From Bordetella genomosp. 4 (lineage in GTDB: Bacteria; Pseudomonadota; Gammaproteobacteria; Burkholderiales; Burkholderiaceae_B), in NCBI RefSeq assembly GCF_002261185.1, contig NZ_NEVQ01000013.1, positions 372,001 through 436,000 on the forward strand: DNA of 64,000 nucleotides. Reading direction: 5' to 3'. The notes beneath the pieces were generated by a model. It was not told where the DNA came from, ran no database searches, and saw only the letters and a program-made list of their open reading frames with translations. Position 1 is the stretch's first letter, and each line of letters starts with the position of its first letter. This document shows, piece after piece, positions 1-10,728 of the stretch. The translations under genes were made by a program, and so were the position numbers.

Positions 1-591
1 CACGGGCGCAAAACTGCGCCGGTGTTCCGCGCAGGGCCCATGTTCGCGCAGCCGCGTCAAGTGCAACGCAGTGCCGTAGCCCTTGTGCTGATCAAAACCG
101 TACTGTGGATACTGTGCATGCAAGCGCAACAAATCAGCGTCACGAGCTGTTTTCGCCAGAATGGAGGCTGCCGAGATGGCCGGCACCAGCGCATCCCCCT
201 TGATCACGGTTTGCACCGTACAGCGGAGCTTTGGCGCCTGGTTGCCATCGACCATGGCCACCTGCGGCGCATGAGCCAGCCCTTCGACGGCGCGCTGCAT
301 GGCCAAAAGTGTCGCCCGCAAAATGTTCAAGTTGTCGATTTCATCGACACTGGCACTGGCAACGCACCAACTCAATGCGTATTCCTGGATCTCTATGGCC
401 AGCGCCTCGCGGCGGACTGCGGTGAGCACCTTGGAGTCGGCCAAGCCGTCGATGGGCCTGGCGGGATCCAGAATCACGGCAGCTGCGTATACAGCCCCTG
501 CGAGCGGCCCGCGGCCGGCCTCGTCGACGCCGGCCATCGTCACGCCCGAAAAATCCGGCGTGGTGCAGGCAAAAAGGCTATGTTGATCCAT
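1..591 (-). CDS. rnhB: Ribonuclease HII (3' end cut by window edge)
   Basis: Cleaves the RNA strand of RNA-DNA hybrids and removes misincorporated ribonucleotides from DNA. Read on the minus strand from ATG at 591, the frame stays open to base 1 (197 codons), so only a few C-terminal residues should be missing. The N-terminal [13 protein letters not shown] signature holds the first two catalytic acids (about D23 and E24); a VDGN motif near residue 116 and [13 protein letters not shown] near residue 140 also fit the family. It overlaps lpxB by 14 bases and is last in the lpx block, as in E. coli. Oddity: the usual DSKKL motif reads DSKVL. Confidence 0.95.
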   Translation of the reverse strand, partial: MDQHSLFACTTPDFSGVTMAGVDEAGRGPLAGAVYAAAVILDPARPIDGLADSKVLTAVRREALAIEIQEYALSWCVASASVDEIDNLNILRATLLAMQRAVEGLAHAPQVAMVDGNQAPKLRCTVQTVIKGDALVPAISAASILAKTARDADLLRLHAQYPQYGFDQHKGYGTALHLTRLREHGPCAEHRRSFAPV

Positions 592-1765
592 GGGCCACAT
601 CGAGAATTGCGCGCGCCGCCAAGCTCGCCGTATCGCGCGTCAGATCGTGATGCATGGCGGTAAAACGCGAGTATATGCGTGCGGCATGGGCCTCGTCCGT
701 CAGGGCAGCCCAGGTCGTCTCAGCCAGCTTATCCGGCGTAGCATCGTCCTGCAATAGCTCCGGCACGGCGAAATCCCGCAGCAGCACGTTAGGCAGCCCC
801 ACCCAGGGCAGATACGGCCGTTGCTGGCCGGATTTCCAAGCCATGATGCGGCGCATCCAGGGGGACAAATAATACGAAATAACCATGGGGCGCTTGAATA
901 GCGCTGCCTCCAGGGTGGCCGTGCCACTGGCCACCAGCACCGCATCGCTGGCCTCAAGCGCTGTCCAGGCCACCGGTGCACTGCCTGCTGCTGTCAGATC
1001 ATCGGCAGTCACACAGCGCAGCCCCGGGACCGGATATTGCGCCAAAATGGCGTCGAATTCCTGACGGCGCTGGGCATTGACCATGGGCACGATGCATATC
1101 AGACTGGGATCCCGCCGGCGCAGTTGTTGCGCCGCCTGCAGAAAACGCGGTGCGAGAATGCGGATCTCCGACGAGCGGCTGCCTGGCAAGATTGCCAAGA
1201 CACGCGCATTGTCATCCAGGCCCAGACGGAGGCGTGCCGCCGCACGGTCGGGTTGCATCGGAATGGCGTCAGCCAAGGGATGCCCGACATAGGTTACCGG
1301 GATGCCTTCTTTGCGGTACAGGTCTTCCTCGAAAGGAAACAGCACCAGCATGTGCGACACCGCCTCGCGGATCTTGTGTATACGCTCGTAACGCCACGCC
1401 CAGATCGACGGGCCGACGAAATGCACGGTAGGCGTCCCCGCCTGGCGCAGCTGCAATTCGAGCTTCAGATTGAAATCCGGCGCGTCCACCCCAACGAACA
1501 CTGAGGGCGGTTTGGACAGCCAGCGACGCTTGACGTCACCGTAGGTTCGTAACAACCCAGGCAGGCGTTTGAGGGCGTCCACATAGCCAAATACCGTCAG
1601 CGCATGCATGGGATGCCAGGCCTCGAAGCCGGCCGCATCCATGGCGGGCCCGCCTATGCCTTGGCAATGTAAATCGGACGATGCCTGATGCAGGCCGGTA
1701 ATGACACGGCTGGCCAGCAGGTCACCCGAAGGCTCACCTGCCACCATGCCGACAGTAGTGGTCAT
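578..1765 (-). CDS. lpxB: Lipid-A-disaccharide synthase
   Basis: Membrane-associated GT19 glycosyltransferase that joins UDP-diacylglucosamine and lipid X into the lipid A disaccharide, releasing UDP. The 395-residue length is normal. The N-terminal GEPSGD signature lies at about residues 11-16, and [10 protein letters not shown] and the ILPGSR motif follow in the expected order. The start codon overlaps the lpxA stop (ATGA, 4 bases) and the end overlaps rnhB, so it is probably translationally coupled inside the lpxD-fabZ-lpxA-lpxB-rnhB run. Confidence 0.97.
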   Translation of the reverse strand: MTTTVGMVAGEPSGDLLASRVITGLHQASSDLHCQGIGGPAMDAAGFEAWHPMHALTVFGYVDALKRLPGLLRTYGDVKRRWLSKPPSVFVGVDAPDFNLKLELQLRQAGTPTVHFVGPSIWAWRYERIHKIREAVSHMLVLFPFEEDLYRKEGIPVTYVGHPLADAIPMQPDRAAARLRLGLDDNARVLAILPGSRSSEIRILAPRFLQAAQQLRRRDPSLICIVPMVNAQRRQEFDAILAQYPVPGLRCVTADDLTAAGSAPVAWTALEASDAVLVASGTATLEAALFKRPMVISYYLSPWMRRIMAWKSGQQRPYLPWVGLPNVLLRDFAVPELLQDDATPDKLAETTWAALTDEAHAARIYSRFTAMHHDLTRDTASLAARAILDVAHGST

Positions 1766-2556
1766 GGCCGGATGATGCCCCGGTTCGAGGCATCAAAGAA
1801 ATCCAGCAAGACCTGCAACGCCTCGGTCGCATCAGGATGCGACTGCTGGCGAGCGCGCAGCTCTGCGCGCGCCTCGTCCAACGACAACCCACGGCGGAAA
1901 ACGATCTTGTATGCCTCTCGCAGGCTGGAAATCACCGACGCGCTGAAACCGCGACGGCGCAAGCCCTCGACATTAACGCCCACGGGTCGGCAAGGATTGC
2001 CGGCGCCCAACACAAAAGGCGGCATGTCCTGCATCAGCGAGCTATTGCCCCCAGTCATGCTGTGCGCCCCGATCTTGCTGAACTGGTGCACCCCGGTCAG
2101 TCCGCCCACAATGGCCCAGTCGCCGACGTGGACGTGACCGCCCAGTTGTACTGAGTTGGCCAGAATGGTGTTGTTGCCGAGATGGCAATCGTGCGCAACG
2201 TGCACGTAGGCCATGATCCAGTTGTCGTTGCCCATGGTGGTCACGCCACCGTCCTGGACCGTGCCCGTATTGAACGTGGTGAATTCCCGGACCGTATTAC
2301 GGTCGCCAATCACTAGACGCGTGGGTTCTGCGGCGTATTTCTTGTCCTGCGGCATGCCGCCGATCGAACAAAACCGGTAAAACCGGTTATCTCGGCCTAT
2401 CGTCGTCACGCCGTCGATCACGCAGTGAGGGCCGATCTCCGTCCCAGCACCGATAGTGACATCCGGGCCAACGACGCTATACGGCCCGATCCGCACGCTG
2501 CTGTCGATCTGAGCGCCCGGGTCGACCAAGGCGGTGGGATGGATATTTCCTGACAT
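1762..2556 (-). CDS. lpxA: UDP-N-acetylglucosamine O-acyltransferase
   Basis: First step of lipid A synthesis: transfers a 3-hydroxyacyl chain from ACP to the 3-OH of UDP-GlcNAc in the cytoplasm. The 264-residue protein begins with hexapeptide repeats of the left-handed beta-helix (residues about 6-185) and ends in a helical tail. The catalytic base is expected to be the His of the AHDC motif near residue 122. The start codon follows the fabZ stop with no gap, and the stop overlaps lpxB by 4 bases, which indicates tight coupling. Confidence 0.97.
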   Translation of the reverse strand: MSGNIHPTALVDPGAQIDSSVRIGPYSVVGPDVTIGAGTEIGPHCVIDGVTTIGRDNRFYRFCSIGGMPQDKKYAAEPTRLVIGDRNTVREFTTFNTGTVQDGGVTTMGNDNWIMAYVHVAHDCHLGNNTILANSVQLGGHVHVGDWAIVGGLTGVHQFSKIGAHSMTGGNSSLMQDMPPFVLGAGNPCRPVGVNVEGLRRRGFSASVISSLREAYKIVFRRGLSLDEARAELRARQQSHPDATEALQVLLDFFDASNRGIIRP

Positions 2557-3012
2557 TTACGCTTCCAGGCTACGGATGGCGCACATGAGCTTGGCCTCGG
2601 CCACAACCTGGCCGTCCACCAGTGCACGCCCTTGGTATTTACAGATGGCGCGGCTGAGCCGTTCAGCCTGCACTTCCAGACGCAATTGGTCGCCGGGCAC
2701 CACGGGGCGGCGGAAACGCGCCTCGTCAATGCCTACCAGGTAATAGGCCGTCTTGGCACTATCGCATTTCAGGCCGCCGTCGTCATCTGTGAAAGAAAAC
2801 AGCGCCGCCGCTTGAGCCATGGCTTCGGTGATCAACACACCGGGCATCACAGGATGATGCGGGAAATGGCCTTCGAAGAAAGGCTCATTGATCGACACAT
2901 TTTTTATGGCGACGATGGATTTGCCCGGCACGATTTCCAGCACGCGGTCAATGAGCAGCATCGGATAGCGATGCGGCAAGCGCTCCATGATCGCCTTGAT
3001 GTCGAGTTCCAT
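2557..3012 (-). CDS. fabZ: 3-hydroxyacyl-ACP dehydratase FabZ
   Basis: Hotdog-fold dehydratase of type II fatty acid synthesis. It competes with LpxA and LpxD for 3-hydroxyacyl-ACP, which explains its place between them. At 151 residues it is full length. The motif around [12 protein letters not shown] carries the catalytic His, and the ITEAMAQ segment carries the catalytic Glu. It lies 60 bases after lpxD; a GC-rich hairpin (7-bp stem, 3051-3067) sits in that gap without a T-run, so read-through is expected. Confidence 0.97.
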   Translation of the reverse strand: MELDIKAIMERLPHRYPMLLIDRVLEIVPGKSIVAIKNVSINEPFFEGHFPHHPVMPGVLITEAMAQAAALFSFTDDDGGLKCDSAKTAYYLVGIDEARFRRPVVPGDQLRLEVQAERLSRAICKYQGRALVDGQVVAEAKLMCAIRSLEA

Positions 3013-3072
3013 TTCGTAAAGATTCCTACCGTATTGAATGATGACGCCATCGCCGCGAGCCGCGGCGACAGG

Positions 3073-4227
3073 TCAGGCTTTTTCGAGTGCCCGCAGCCGG
3101 CGGCGCAGCTGCGACAGTTGTTGTATCACGGCGGCGTTACGTTGCCACTGGCCGTGTTCAGCGTAAGGATACACGCCAGTGTAACGGCCCGGCTGAGAAA
3201 TGCTGGAGGTCACCGCCGTTCCCCCCGAAATATGAACGTCATCGGCCAGCGTCAGATGCCCGGACAGCATGGCTGCGCCAGCGATGGTACAGCGCGCGCC
3301 GATGACCGTCGAGCCGGCAATGCCCACGCAGGCGGCCACCGCGGTATGGGCGCCGATACGCACGTTGTGCGCCACCATGATCTGGTTATCGAGCTTGACG
3401 CCGTCACCGATATCGGTGTCCTCGAGAGCGCCGCGATCGATCGTGGTATTCGCGCCGATCTCGACGTCGTCGCCGATGCGCACCCCGCCCAATTGAGCGA
3501 TTTTCCCCCATGCGCCCTTGCCAAGCGTCGGGTCCGGCGCGAAACCGAAACCGTCGGCGCCGAGCACGACCCCACTGTGCACGATGGCGCGCGCGCCGAT
3601 GCGAACGTTGGCGTACAAGGTCACCCGGGCGTAAAGCATGCAGTCCGGCCCAACCGTGGAGCCCTGGCCTATCACGCATCCCGGCCCGAGCGTAGAGCCG
3701 CGCCCAATACGAGCGCCCGCCTCGACCACACAATGCGGACCGATACGCACGTCATCCTCGATGACGGCGTCGGGTGCCACCACCGCCAGCGGATGCACGC
3801 TGGCAGGCTGTTTCGGGTGGCGAGCGGCGTCGAACCACTGCGCTAGACGCGCGTAAAGCAGATAAGGATGCGCACACACAACCCGGATACACGAGGGGCC
3901 GTCCGCGCCTGCCGACATGGCCTGAGCCACATCCGGCGTGACGATGACGGCCGCAGCTCGCGTACCAGCCAACTGGCTCTGGTAGCGCGGATTGCTTAGA
4001 AAAGAGATTTCTTCCGGACCGGCCGACGCCAGCGTGCCGATGCCCCGGATACGGGGCAGCGCCGCGCGCAACGCGGCGGCATCACCCTGATCCGTATCGC
4101 CGAGAGCGATACTTTTGACATCCCCCGCCGCGCCCGTCTCGATACGCAGGTCCAGCCCTTGGGTATTCACCGAAGCCAGCAGCGCATCCAGGGCGGGTGC
4201 GCGGGCGGTATCCAACAGGATCGGCAT
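3073..4227 (-). CDS. lpxD: UDP-3-O-(3-hydroxyacyl)glucosamine N-acyltransferase
   Basis: Third step of lipid A synthesis: adds the N-linked 3-hydroxyacyl chain. The 384-residue protein has an N-terminal uridine-binding domain (about 1-110, with the typical SFLSNPRYQ-like stretch), a long hexapeptide-repeat beta-helix (about 115-330) and a helical C-terminus. The MVAHNVRIG motif near residue 257 holds the expected catalytic His. Only 13 bases separate it from skp upstream, as in most proteobacteria. Confidence 0.96.
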   Translation of the reverse strand: MPILLDTARAPALDALLASVNTQGLDLRIETGAAGDVKSIALGDTDQGDAAALRAALPRIRGIGTLASAGPEEISFLSNPRYQSQLAGTRAAAVIVTPDVAQAMSAGADGPSCIRVVCAHPYLLYARLAQWFDAARHPKQPASVHPLAVVAPDAVIEDDVRIGPHCVVEAGARIGRGSTLGPGCVIGQGSTVGPDCMLYARVTLYANVRIGARAIVHSGVVLGADGFGFAPDPTLGKGAWGKIAQLGGVRIGDDVEIGANTTIDRGALEDTDIGDGVKLDNQIMVAHNVRIGAHTAVAACVGIAGSTVIGARCTIAGAAMLSGHLTLADDVHISGGTAVTSSISQPGRYTGVYPYAEHGQWQRNAAVIQQLSQLRRRLRALEKA

Positions 4228-4240
4228 GCGACCTCGGCGA

Positions 4241-4801
4241 TTATTTGCCGAGCGCCTGAATCACCTTGTCGGTGATGTCGATACGCGGGTTGACCGTCAC
4301 GGCGTCTTGCACGATCAGGTCGTAGTTTTCTTGTTCCGCAATTTTCTTGATGGCTTGATTAGCCTTGGTCACGATAGAGGAGAACTCCTCGTTGCGACGG
4401 CGGTTGAAGTCCTCTTGGAACTCACGGCGCTTGCGCTGCAGATCGGTATCCAGGCGCGACAAGTCACGTTGGCGGTTGACACGATCCGTCTCGGACAGCA
4501 CTGGGGAGTCTTTGTCGAATTTTTCAGCCTGGCTGCGCAGACTGCTGCTCAGGCGCTGCAGCTCGTCATCGCGTCGTTTGAATTCCGACTCGATCTTGCT
4601 TTGTGCCGTCTTGGCAGGGCCGGATTCGCGCAGGATACGTTCGGTATTCACGAAGCCGATCTTGGTGCCTTGTGCATGCGCAGGCAGCGTCACGGCGGAG
4701 CCGAGGAACAGCGCACCCGCCAGGGCCAGCGTACCGCGCAGTTTGCCGGCGCGCTGGATGCGCGACGGGCTCGAGGTTTTGAGTGCGAAATCAGACATCA
4801 T
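4241..4801 (-). CDS. skp: Periplasmic chaperone Skp/OmpH family
   Basis: Periplasmic chaperone that holds unfolded outer-membrane proteins for the Bam complex, which fits its place directly after bamA. I start it at the ATG at 4801 (a second ATG follows at 4798), because GGAAGGTGAG lies just upstream as ribosome site; a longer reading from an upstream TTG would place the start inside that site. A signal peptide (hydrophobic [12 protein letters not shown], cleavage after AHA) precedes a charged coiled-coil region typical of the jellyfish tentacles, about 60-150. The 186-residue length is usual. Confidence 0.93.
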   Translation of the reverse strand: MMSDFALKTSSPSRIQRAGKLRGTLALAGALFLGSAVTLPAHAQGTKIGFVNTERILRESGPAKTAQSKIESEFKRRDDELQRLSSSLRSQAEKFDKDSPVLSETDRVNRQRDLSRLDTDLQRKRREFQEDFNRRRNEEFSSIVTKANQAIKKIAEQENYDLIVQDAVTVNPRIDITDKVIQALGK

Positions 4802-4921
4802 GAAAATCTCACCTTCCAATGAGGTAAAGCAAAACTGCTATTGTGCCACTAATCGAGCAAATACCGCGTTGCGGCGTCTTGCGAGTGTGATTATGCGTAA
4901 CCTTTCTGGCCGCAGCACTGT

Positions 4922-7252
4922 TTAGAAACCAGTACCAATCTGGAACTGGAACGATTGCAAATCGTCACCCGACTTGGAATTGAGCGGACGGGCGTAAGAC
5001 AACTGCAGCGGTCCCAGCGGAGACTGCCACGACAGGCCGATACCTGCCGAGAAGCGCCAGCCGCAAGGATCTTCGACCTCGCTACCCGGCTCGCCACCCG
5101 TGCATCGCATTCCGCTGCCCGCCGAGACCTGGCCCGCGTCAGCAAACAGGAACCAGCGCAGCGTACGGTCTTTGGATGCGCCGGGGAAAGGCAGATACAA
5201 CTGCGCGTTACCGACGATACGACGCGCACCGCCCAGGTAATCGCCCGTGAGCGAGTCACGCGGACCCAGCGAGGAACCGTCGTAACCACGTACCGTCCCG
5301 ATACCGCCCGCATAGACGTTCTTGATGACCGGGAAGTCCTTGCTGCCGTAGCTGAAGCCGTAATCCACCATGCCGTTGAAGGCCAGTGTGTAACTACGGC
5401 CCAACGGAACATAGTACTGCTGCTGAGCGGTCAGCATGTAGTACTGCAGGTCCATGGTAGAGACGTCAGCCTTCAGGCGGGTGTACGAACCCTTGGTCGG
5501 CGCCAGCGCGCTATCACGTGTGTCCTTGGACCAGCCGGCGTTGAAGATCAGCGCATTCGTGCTGTCGCCATACTCATCGACGAAATCGCGGTAGGCTTGC
5601 GGCGAGTTGTCGTACAGATCAATCTGGTTGTGCTCGAACGTGCCGCCCAGGAAGATCCGGTCGTATTCCGAAATCGGCACACCAAAGTTCATCCCCAGAC
5701 CCATGGCCTTGACGCGGTAATCGCCATCGTTACCGTCCCAGGGCTCCGTCACGCGGTAGTACGCCGACGTAGTGCGGCTGATGCCGTCCTTGGTGAAATA
5801 CGGATCCGTGTGCGACAGCACGACCGCGCGATTGCTCTTGCTGGTGTTGAATTGCAGGGTCAGGTTGGTGCCGCTGCCGAACACGTTGTCTTCGCTGATC
5901 CCGGCCGACAGAATGGCTTTTTCAGACGAACCGTAACCCACACCAAGGTTGATCATCCCGGTAGGCTTTTCTTTGACGTCCACGTTGACGTCGACCTGGT
6001 CAGGCGATCCCGGAACCGGATCCGTCGAAACGTTGACCTCATTGAAATAGCCCAGGCGGTCAATACGGTCGCGGGAGATCTTCAGATCGCCCGAGTCGTA
6101 CCAGGCGGCTTCTTCTTGGCGCATTTCACGGCGCACCACCTCGTCGCGGGTACGGGTGTTGCCGCCGATCTGGATGCGGCGCACATAGACACGGCGGCTG
6201 GGATCGACGTAGAACGTCACATCGGCCTCGTGTTTGGCACGGTCCAGCGTCGGGTTCGGGTTGACGTTGGCAAAGGCGTAACCCAACTCGCCCAGATAAT
6301 CCGTGATCGCCTTGGACGAATCGTTTGCCTGAGCCGCCGAGAAGGTCTCGCCTTCTTTGACTTGCACGAGATTCCTGATTTCGGAATCCAGGCCCAGCAG
6401 GTTGCCGGCAAGCTTCACGCTGCGAACCTTGTAAGGCTCACCCTCATGAATGGTGACCGTGATGTAGATGTCTTTGCGATCGGGGGAAATCGTGACCTGC
6501 GGCGGCTCGACCGAGAATTCCAGGTAACCCTGATCCAGGTAGAACGAACGCAGCGTCTCGATATCGCCTTCTAGTTTCTCGCGGGAATACTTGTCCGAAT
6601 TGGTGTACCAGGTCAGCCAGCCGGGCGTCGACAACTGGAACAGATCCAGCAGGTCGCCTTCGGAAAAGGCCTTGTTGCCCACGACGCTGATCTGGCGGAT
6701 CTTGGCGACCTCGCCTTCGAACACGTCAAAGCTTACGCCCACACGGTTGCGCGGCAGCGGCGTCACGGTCGCAGTGACCTCGACACCGTATTTGCCCTTG
6801 CTCAGATATTGTTCCTTGAGCTCGAACTCGGCGCGTTCCAGCATCGACTGGTCAAATACGCGGCCCTCGCCAAACCCCACTTGCATAAGCGATTTAGTGA
6901 TGGCCTTGGAGTCGAACTCGCGCATACCGTTGAAGGTCACGGAAGCGATCGTGGGACGCTCCTGCACGACCACAACGACCACGTCGTTGTCCGTCTCGAT
7001 TTTGACGTCACTGAAAAAACCCGTGCTATACAGGCGGCGGATGGCTTCGGTGGCTTCGGCCTCGGTGAATTGCTGGCCGACTTTGACGGGCATATAGCCG
7101 AACACCGTGCCCGCGTCCGTACGTTGAATGCCCTCGACGCGGATATCCCGCACGACAAAAGGTTCGAACGCATGAGCTAGCGCCGGCATGAGAAGCGCGG
7201 CAAGCAGGCCCGGCATCAAGCCCTTTTTGTGATGAAACATCCGAGAAAACAT
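4922..7252 (-). CDS. bamA: Outer membrane assembly factor BamA
   Basis: Central Omp85 insertase of the Bam complex. The signal peptide (residues 1-28, ending AHA) is followed by five POTRA repeats (about 29-425) and a C-terminal 16-strand beta-barrel ending in Phe (GTGF). The 776-residue length matches betaproteobacterial BamA. Barrel-region motifs such as LNLGVGYGSSE-like and the late VRGYDGSSLGPRD (the VRGF/Y-type L6 motif) are visible. It sits between rseP and skp, the standard arrangement; the 120-base gap before skp may hold a promoter, but I could not define one. Confidence 0.97.
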   Translation of the reverse strand: MFSRMFHHKKGLMPGLLAALLMPALAHAFEPFVVRDIRVEGIQRTDAGTVFGYMPVKVGQQFTEAEATEAIRRLYSTGFFSDVKIETDNDVVVVVVQERPTIASVTFNGMREFDSKAITKSLMQVGFGEGRVFDQSMLERAEFELKEQYLSKGKYGVEVTATVTPLPRNRVGVSFDVFEGEVAKIRQISVVGNKAFSEGDLLDLFQLSTPGWLTWYTNSDKYSREKLEGDIETLRSFYLDQGYLEFSVEPPQVTISPDRKDIYITVTIHEGEPYKVRSVKLAGNLLGLDSEIRNLVQVKEGETFSAAQANDSSKAITDYLGELGYAFANVNPNPTLDRAKHEADVTFYVDPSRRVYVRRIQIGGNTRTRDEVVRREMRQEEAAWYDSGDLKISRDRIDRLGYFNEVNVSTDPVPGSPDQVDVNVDVKEKPTGMINLGVGYGSSEKAILSAGISEDNVFGSGTNLTLQFNTSKSNRAVVLSHTDPYFTKDGISRTTSAYYRVTEPWDGNDGDYRVKAMGLGMNFGVPISEYDRIFLGGTFEHNQIDLYDNSPQAYRDFVDEYGDSTNALIFNAGWSKDTRDSALAPTKGSYTRLKADVSTMDLQYYMLTAQQQYYVPLGRSYTLAFNGMVDYGFSYGSKDFPVIKNVYAGGIGTVRGYDGSSLGPRDSLTGDYLGGARRIVGNAQLYLPFPGASKDRTLRWFLFADAGQVSAGSGMRCTGGEPGSEVEDPCGWRFSAGIGLSWQSPLGPLQLSYARPLNSKSGDDLQSFQFQIGTGF

Positions 7253-7306
7253 GTGCTTGGCTATCCTAGGTCGAGCAAATGGCGAAAGATTTTATTCTAT
7301 TGCCTG

Positions 7307-8638
7307 TCATGTGAACAGGCGGGCGAAATCATTAAACAAGGCGAGCCCCATCAACCCTGCCAACACACCGATACCGGCGCGCTGCCCGATGTCTATCCAT
7401 CGGTCGGGCGGAGGACTGCCTCGTACAATTTCGACGAGATAGTACAGCAGATGACCACCATCCAGCATGGGGATCGGCAACAAGTTCAATACACCCAGGC
7501 TGATACTGATGAGCGCCAGATAGGCAATATAGGCTGCAAAGCCGATACGTGCGGTCTGTCCAGCGTAGTCTGCGATGGTGACGGGACCGCTGATATTGCG
7601 CCAGGAAACCTCGCCGATCACCATGCGGCCCATCATGCGCAGTGACAGCCATGCGGTATCCCACGTGCGCACAGCCGCGTGACCAATGCTTGCAAACACA
7701 CCGTAACGTACCGTCACCATGGGGAGGTCTCCCCCCAGCTGCACACCGATACGCCCGATGGTCTGGCCATCTACGGTTTCTGCTCGCGGCACGACGGTTA
7801 CTGATTGCTCGCTCCCATTGCGAACCATGGTCAATGCCAGCGGTTGGCCCGCATGCTGCTGAATGATCTGCACCAGTTGCGCGGTATCGGGATCGATCAG
7901 ATCGCCCGCGCGAATGATGCGGTCGCCGTCTATCAAGCCGGCACGCTCGCCTTCGCTGCCCGCCACCACACCGCGCACGATAGGCTTGGGCTGAGCCAGC
8001 CGCAATCCTGCATCTGCCAGAGGATCACCCTGCTGGGGATCCATCCCGCTGCCGGTCACCTGCAATACGCGGTGCTGAGTCGCCCCGTCGGACGTGCGGA
8101 CCTCAACCTGTGCCTGTCCGCCCGTGGACAGCACGTCAATCAGATGCCAACGCGCGTCATTCCACGAGACGACCGGACTGCCATCGATGGCCACGATCTG
8201 ATCGCCGCCATGAAACCCTGCCCGGCCGGCCGGTGTCTCGGTGGCAGGAGGCGCGATGATAGGCGCGGGTTCTTCAGTACCTGCGAGATTCAAGCCGGCA
8301 TATAACGCCACGGCCAAAATCAGATTGAATACCGGCCCTGCCGCAACAATGGCGATACGGCGGCCCACCGGTTGGGTATTGAAAGATTGTGCCGCCTCTG
8401 CGCGAGTCGCCCCGGCTGGCGGGTCGTCCTGCATCTTGACGTAGCCGCCCAATGGAATCGCCGACAGCGCCCATTCGGTGCCATGCTTGTCGCGCCGGCG
8501 CAGCAGTACCGGGCCAAAGCCGACGGAAAACCGCAACACGCGCACCCCACACAGCCTCGCCACCCAGTAATGACCCAGCTCGTGAAATGTGATCAGGATG
8601 CCCAGGGCGACGATGAAAGCAAGCAGGGTAAAAAGCAT
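7307..8638 (-). CDS. rseP: Site-2 intramembrane zinc protease RseP
   Basis: Inner-membrane S2P metalloprotease that cuts anti-sigma factors such as RseA after a DegS-type first cut, releasing the envelope stress sigma factor. The first transmembrane helix holds the zinc motif HELGH (about residues 20-24), and the second catalytic segment with LNLLPIPMLDGG lies near residue 395. Two PDZ domains (about 115-290) lie between. The 443-residue length is normal. It is 19 bases after dxr and upstream of bamA, placing envelope sensing beside envelope assembly. Confidence 0.96.
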   Translation of the reverse strand: MLFTLLAFIVALGILITFHELGHYWVARLCGVRVLRFSVGFGPVLLRRRDKHGTEWALSAIPLGGYVKMQDDPPAGATRAEAAQSFNTQPVGRRIAIVAAGPVFNLILAVALYAGLNLAGTEEPAPIIAPPATETPAGRAGFHGGDQIVAIDGSPVVSWNDARWHLIDVLSTGGQAQVEVRTSDGATQHRVLQVTGSGMDPQQGDPLADAGLRLAQPKPIVRGVVAGSEGERAGLIDGDRIIRAGDLIDPDTAQLVQIIQQHAGQPLALTMVRNGSEQSVTVVPRAETVDGQTIGRIGVQLGGDLPMVTVRYGVFASIGHAAVRTWDTAWLSLRMMGRMVIGEVSWRNISGPVTIADYAGQTARIGFAAYIAYLALISISLGVLNLLPIPMLDGGHLLYYLVEIVRGSPPPDRWIDIGQRAGIGVLAGLMGLALFNDFARLFT

Positions 8639-8657
8639 GTGTCGATAGGCGAGAGAA

Positions 8658-9857
8658 TCAGGCTAAGCCGAGATTACCGGTGTAGGCCCGTATTTCAGTA
8701 TCGAGCGCCAACACATCGGCCAGATTATTGAGCGTAACAGAAGACTGTCGTTGCTGCCATTCCACGGCGGCGGCAATCACCCTCGGAATCCACGTATAAC
8801 GCAGGCGCCCCGCCAAGAACGCCTCGACCGCGATTTCATTGGCAGCGTTCAGCGCAATACAGGCCCCCTGCCCGCGGCGCAAAGCGTCAAATGCCAGGCC
8901 CAGGCACGGGAAACGGTCCAGGTCTGGCGTTTCGAATTCCAGACGCCCGCATCGGGCCAGGTCCAAGGGGCTGACGCCGCTCGCCAAGCGATCCGGAAAA
9001 CCCAGGCCATAGGCAATCGGGGTGCGCATATCGGGCTGTCCCAACTGCGCGAGCACCGAGCCGTCGTCATATTCCACCATCGAATGCACCACGCTTTGCG
9101 GGTGTATCAGGACCTCGATGCGCTCCGCAGGCATGGCAAACAGCCAATGTGCTTCAATGACCTCCAGCCCTTTGTTCAGCATGGTGGCCGAATCGACGGA
9201 GATCTTGCGTCCCATGCTCCAGTTGGGATGCGCGCAGGCCTGATCGGGGGTGACGTCGTGCAGATCCTCGGGGTCCTGACGCCGGAACGGCCCACCTGAA
9301 GCGGTCAACAGCAAGCGCCGCACGCCGCGCGCCGGCTCAGTCGGCGCGCCGGCGTGTTGCCCTTGAGGCAGGCATTGAAAAATGGCGTTGTGTTCGCTAT
9401 CGATCGGCAGCAGCTCGGCGCCATTCTCGCGGACTGCCTGCATGAACAGGCCGCCTGCCGCTACCAGCGCCTCTTTATTGGCCAATAAGATCCGTTTGCC
9501 CGCCCGGGCCGCGGCCAACGCCGACGGCAAGCCTGCCGCGCCAACGATGGCAGCCATCACGGTATCGCATTCGGCATCTGCGGCGGTATCCGCCAGGGCC
9601 TGGGCCCCCACCCGGATTTCCGGCGCGGACTGTCCAGCCGGCCATGCGGCCAGAAAGCGGCGGCGCGCCGCGTCGTCCGGCACGACGACCACAGCCGCCC
9701 GGCTTGCCAAGGCTTGTTGGGCCAGACGTTCCATGCGGCTGTGCGCAGACAAGGCATACACCGCCAACCGGTCCGGATGGCGGGCAATCACATCCAGCGT
9801 GCTTTCACCGATAGATCCCGTAGCGCCGAGAACGGCAACGCGTTGAAAACGGCTCAA
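8658..9857 (-). CDS. dxr: 1-deoxy-D-xylulose-5-phosphate reductoisomerase
   Basis: Second enzyme of the MEP isoprenoid pathway: rearranges and reduces DXP to MEP using NADPH and a divalent metal. The Rossmann motif GATGSIG occupies residues 11-17. The metal and substrate region with [13 protein letters not shown] and the NEIAVEAF helix near the C-terminus are intact, and the 399-residue length is standard. It overlaps cdsA by 4 bases. In E. coli dxr lies before uppS; here it follows cdsA. Confidence 0.97.
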   Translation of the reverse strand: MSRFQRVAVLGATGSIGESTLDVIARHPDRLAVYALSAHSRMERLAQQALASRAAVVVVPDDAARRRFLAAWPAGQSAPEIRVGAQALADTAADAECDTVMAAIVGAAGLPSALAAARAGKRILLANKEALVAAGGLFMQAVRENGAELLPIDSEHNAIFQCLPQGQHAGAPTEPARGVRRLLLTASGGPFRRQDPEDLHDVTPDQACAHPNWSMGRKISVDSATMLNKGLEVIEAHWLFAMPAERIEVLIHPQSVVHSMVEYDDGSVLAQLGQPDMRTPIAYGLGFPDRLASGVSPLDLARCGRLEFETPDLDRFPCLGLAFDALRRGQGACIALNAANEIAVEAFLAGRLRYTWIPRVIAAAVEWQQRQSSVTLNNLADVLALDTEIRAYTGNLGLA

Positions 9858-10711
9858 GACAACACTCCAGACAGCAATAAGGCAAATGGCGCCACCGGCA
9901 GGATCGCATCGATGCGGTCATAGACACCGCCATGCCCTGGCAACAGGCCACTGGAATCCTTGCGGCCGGCGCGGCGCTTGAGCAGCGATTCGAACAGATC
10001 GCCCACAATAGAGATGACGCCCAATAACATCGCGGCAAGCAAAGCCAGCGGCAGAGACAAACGTCCGATCAGCACCTGGCCAAAGCTGCCTTCCCAAAAA
10101 CTCGATATCCAGACCCAGATGGCGGCGCCCGCGACGCCGGCTACGGCGCCAGCAATGGTCTTTCCGGGGCTGACCTTAGGGGCCAGTTTACGCTTGCCGA
10201 ACGCCCGGCCGGCAAAATAGGCTGCAATGTCCGCGACCCACACCAGCGCCAACAAGGACACGACAAACCATGCGCCGTGCGTCATAAAGGCCAATGCCAA
10301 TACCGACCATGCAGCAAAAATGGCCGGAACGCTAAATATCGACCAAAGGACACTGGCAGGCGGCGCATCGGATCGTCCGCGCACCACGGCTGCCGTGGCA
10401 CCTACCAGCCATATCAGCGCCACGACGGGCACCAAGCCCTGAACGACCGCCTCACGCAGCGCGCCGCTATCAGGCATGCCATATAGCCAGGCCCAGCTTG
10501 CATATAGCATCACGGCCAGCAGCGCCAACGCTATCACAACGCTCAATACGCGAGCCGCCGGTGCTGCGATGGTCAACCGCAGCCATTCCCAGCATGCGCA
10601 CGCCGCCCCTATCGCCAACAACACCATGAACCACCAGGGATTTCCCACAGACAGCGTCAGGGCCAGCACGGCCAGCAACACGACGGCGGTGATAACGCGT
10701 TGAACGAGCAT
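9854..10711 (-). CDS. cdsA: Phosphatidate cytidylyltransferase
   Basis: Integral membrane enzyme that makes CDP-diacylglycerol from phosphatidate and CTP, the branch point of phospholipid synthesis. Several hydrophobic helices fill the N-terminal two thirds. The family signature is complete near the C-terminus: [10 protein letters not shown] followed by [13 protein letters not shown] (about 235-265). At 285 residues it is normal. It begins 17 bases after uppS and overlaps dxr, so it belongs to the same transcript. Confidence 0.96.
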   Translation of the reverse strand: MLVQRVITAVVLLAVLALTLSVGNPWWFMVLLAIGAACACWEWLRLTIAAPAARVLSVVIALALLAVMLYASWAWLYGMPDSGALREAVVQGLVPVVALIWLVGATAAVVRGRSDAPPASVLWSIFSVPAIFAAWSVLALAFMTHGAWFVVSLLALVWVADIAAYFAGRAFGKRKLAPKVSPGKTIAGAVAGVAGAAIWVWISSFWEGSFGQVLIGRLSLPLALLAAMLLGVISIVGDLFESLLKRRAGRKDSSGLLPGHGGVYDRIDAILPVAPFALLLSGVLS

Positions 10712-10728
10712 AGATATCTCCGGTGGCC

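Noticed and set aside
4802-4819. Upstream TTG start for skp
   Set aside because: It would place the start within the GGAAGGTGAG ribosome site and add residues ahead of a complete signal peptide.
4955-6574. 539-codon plus-strand open frame opposite bamA
   Set aside because: It is a mirror of the bamA coding strand caused by high third-position GC; the protein has no recognisable domain and bamA is certain.
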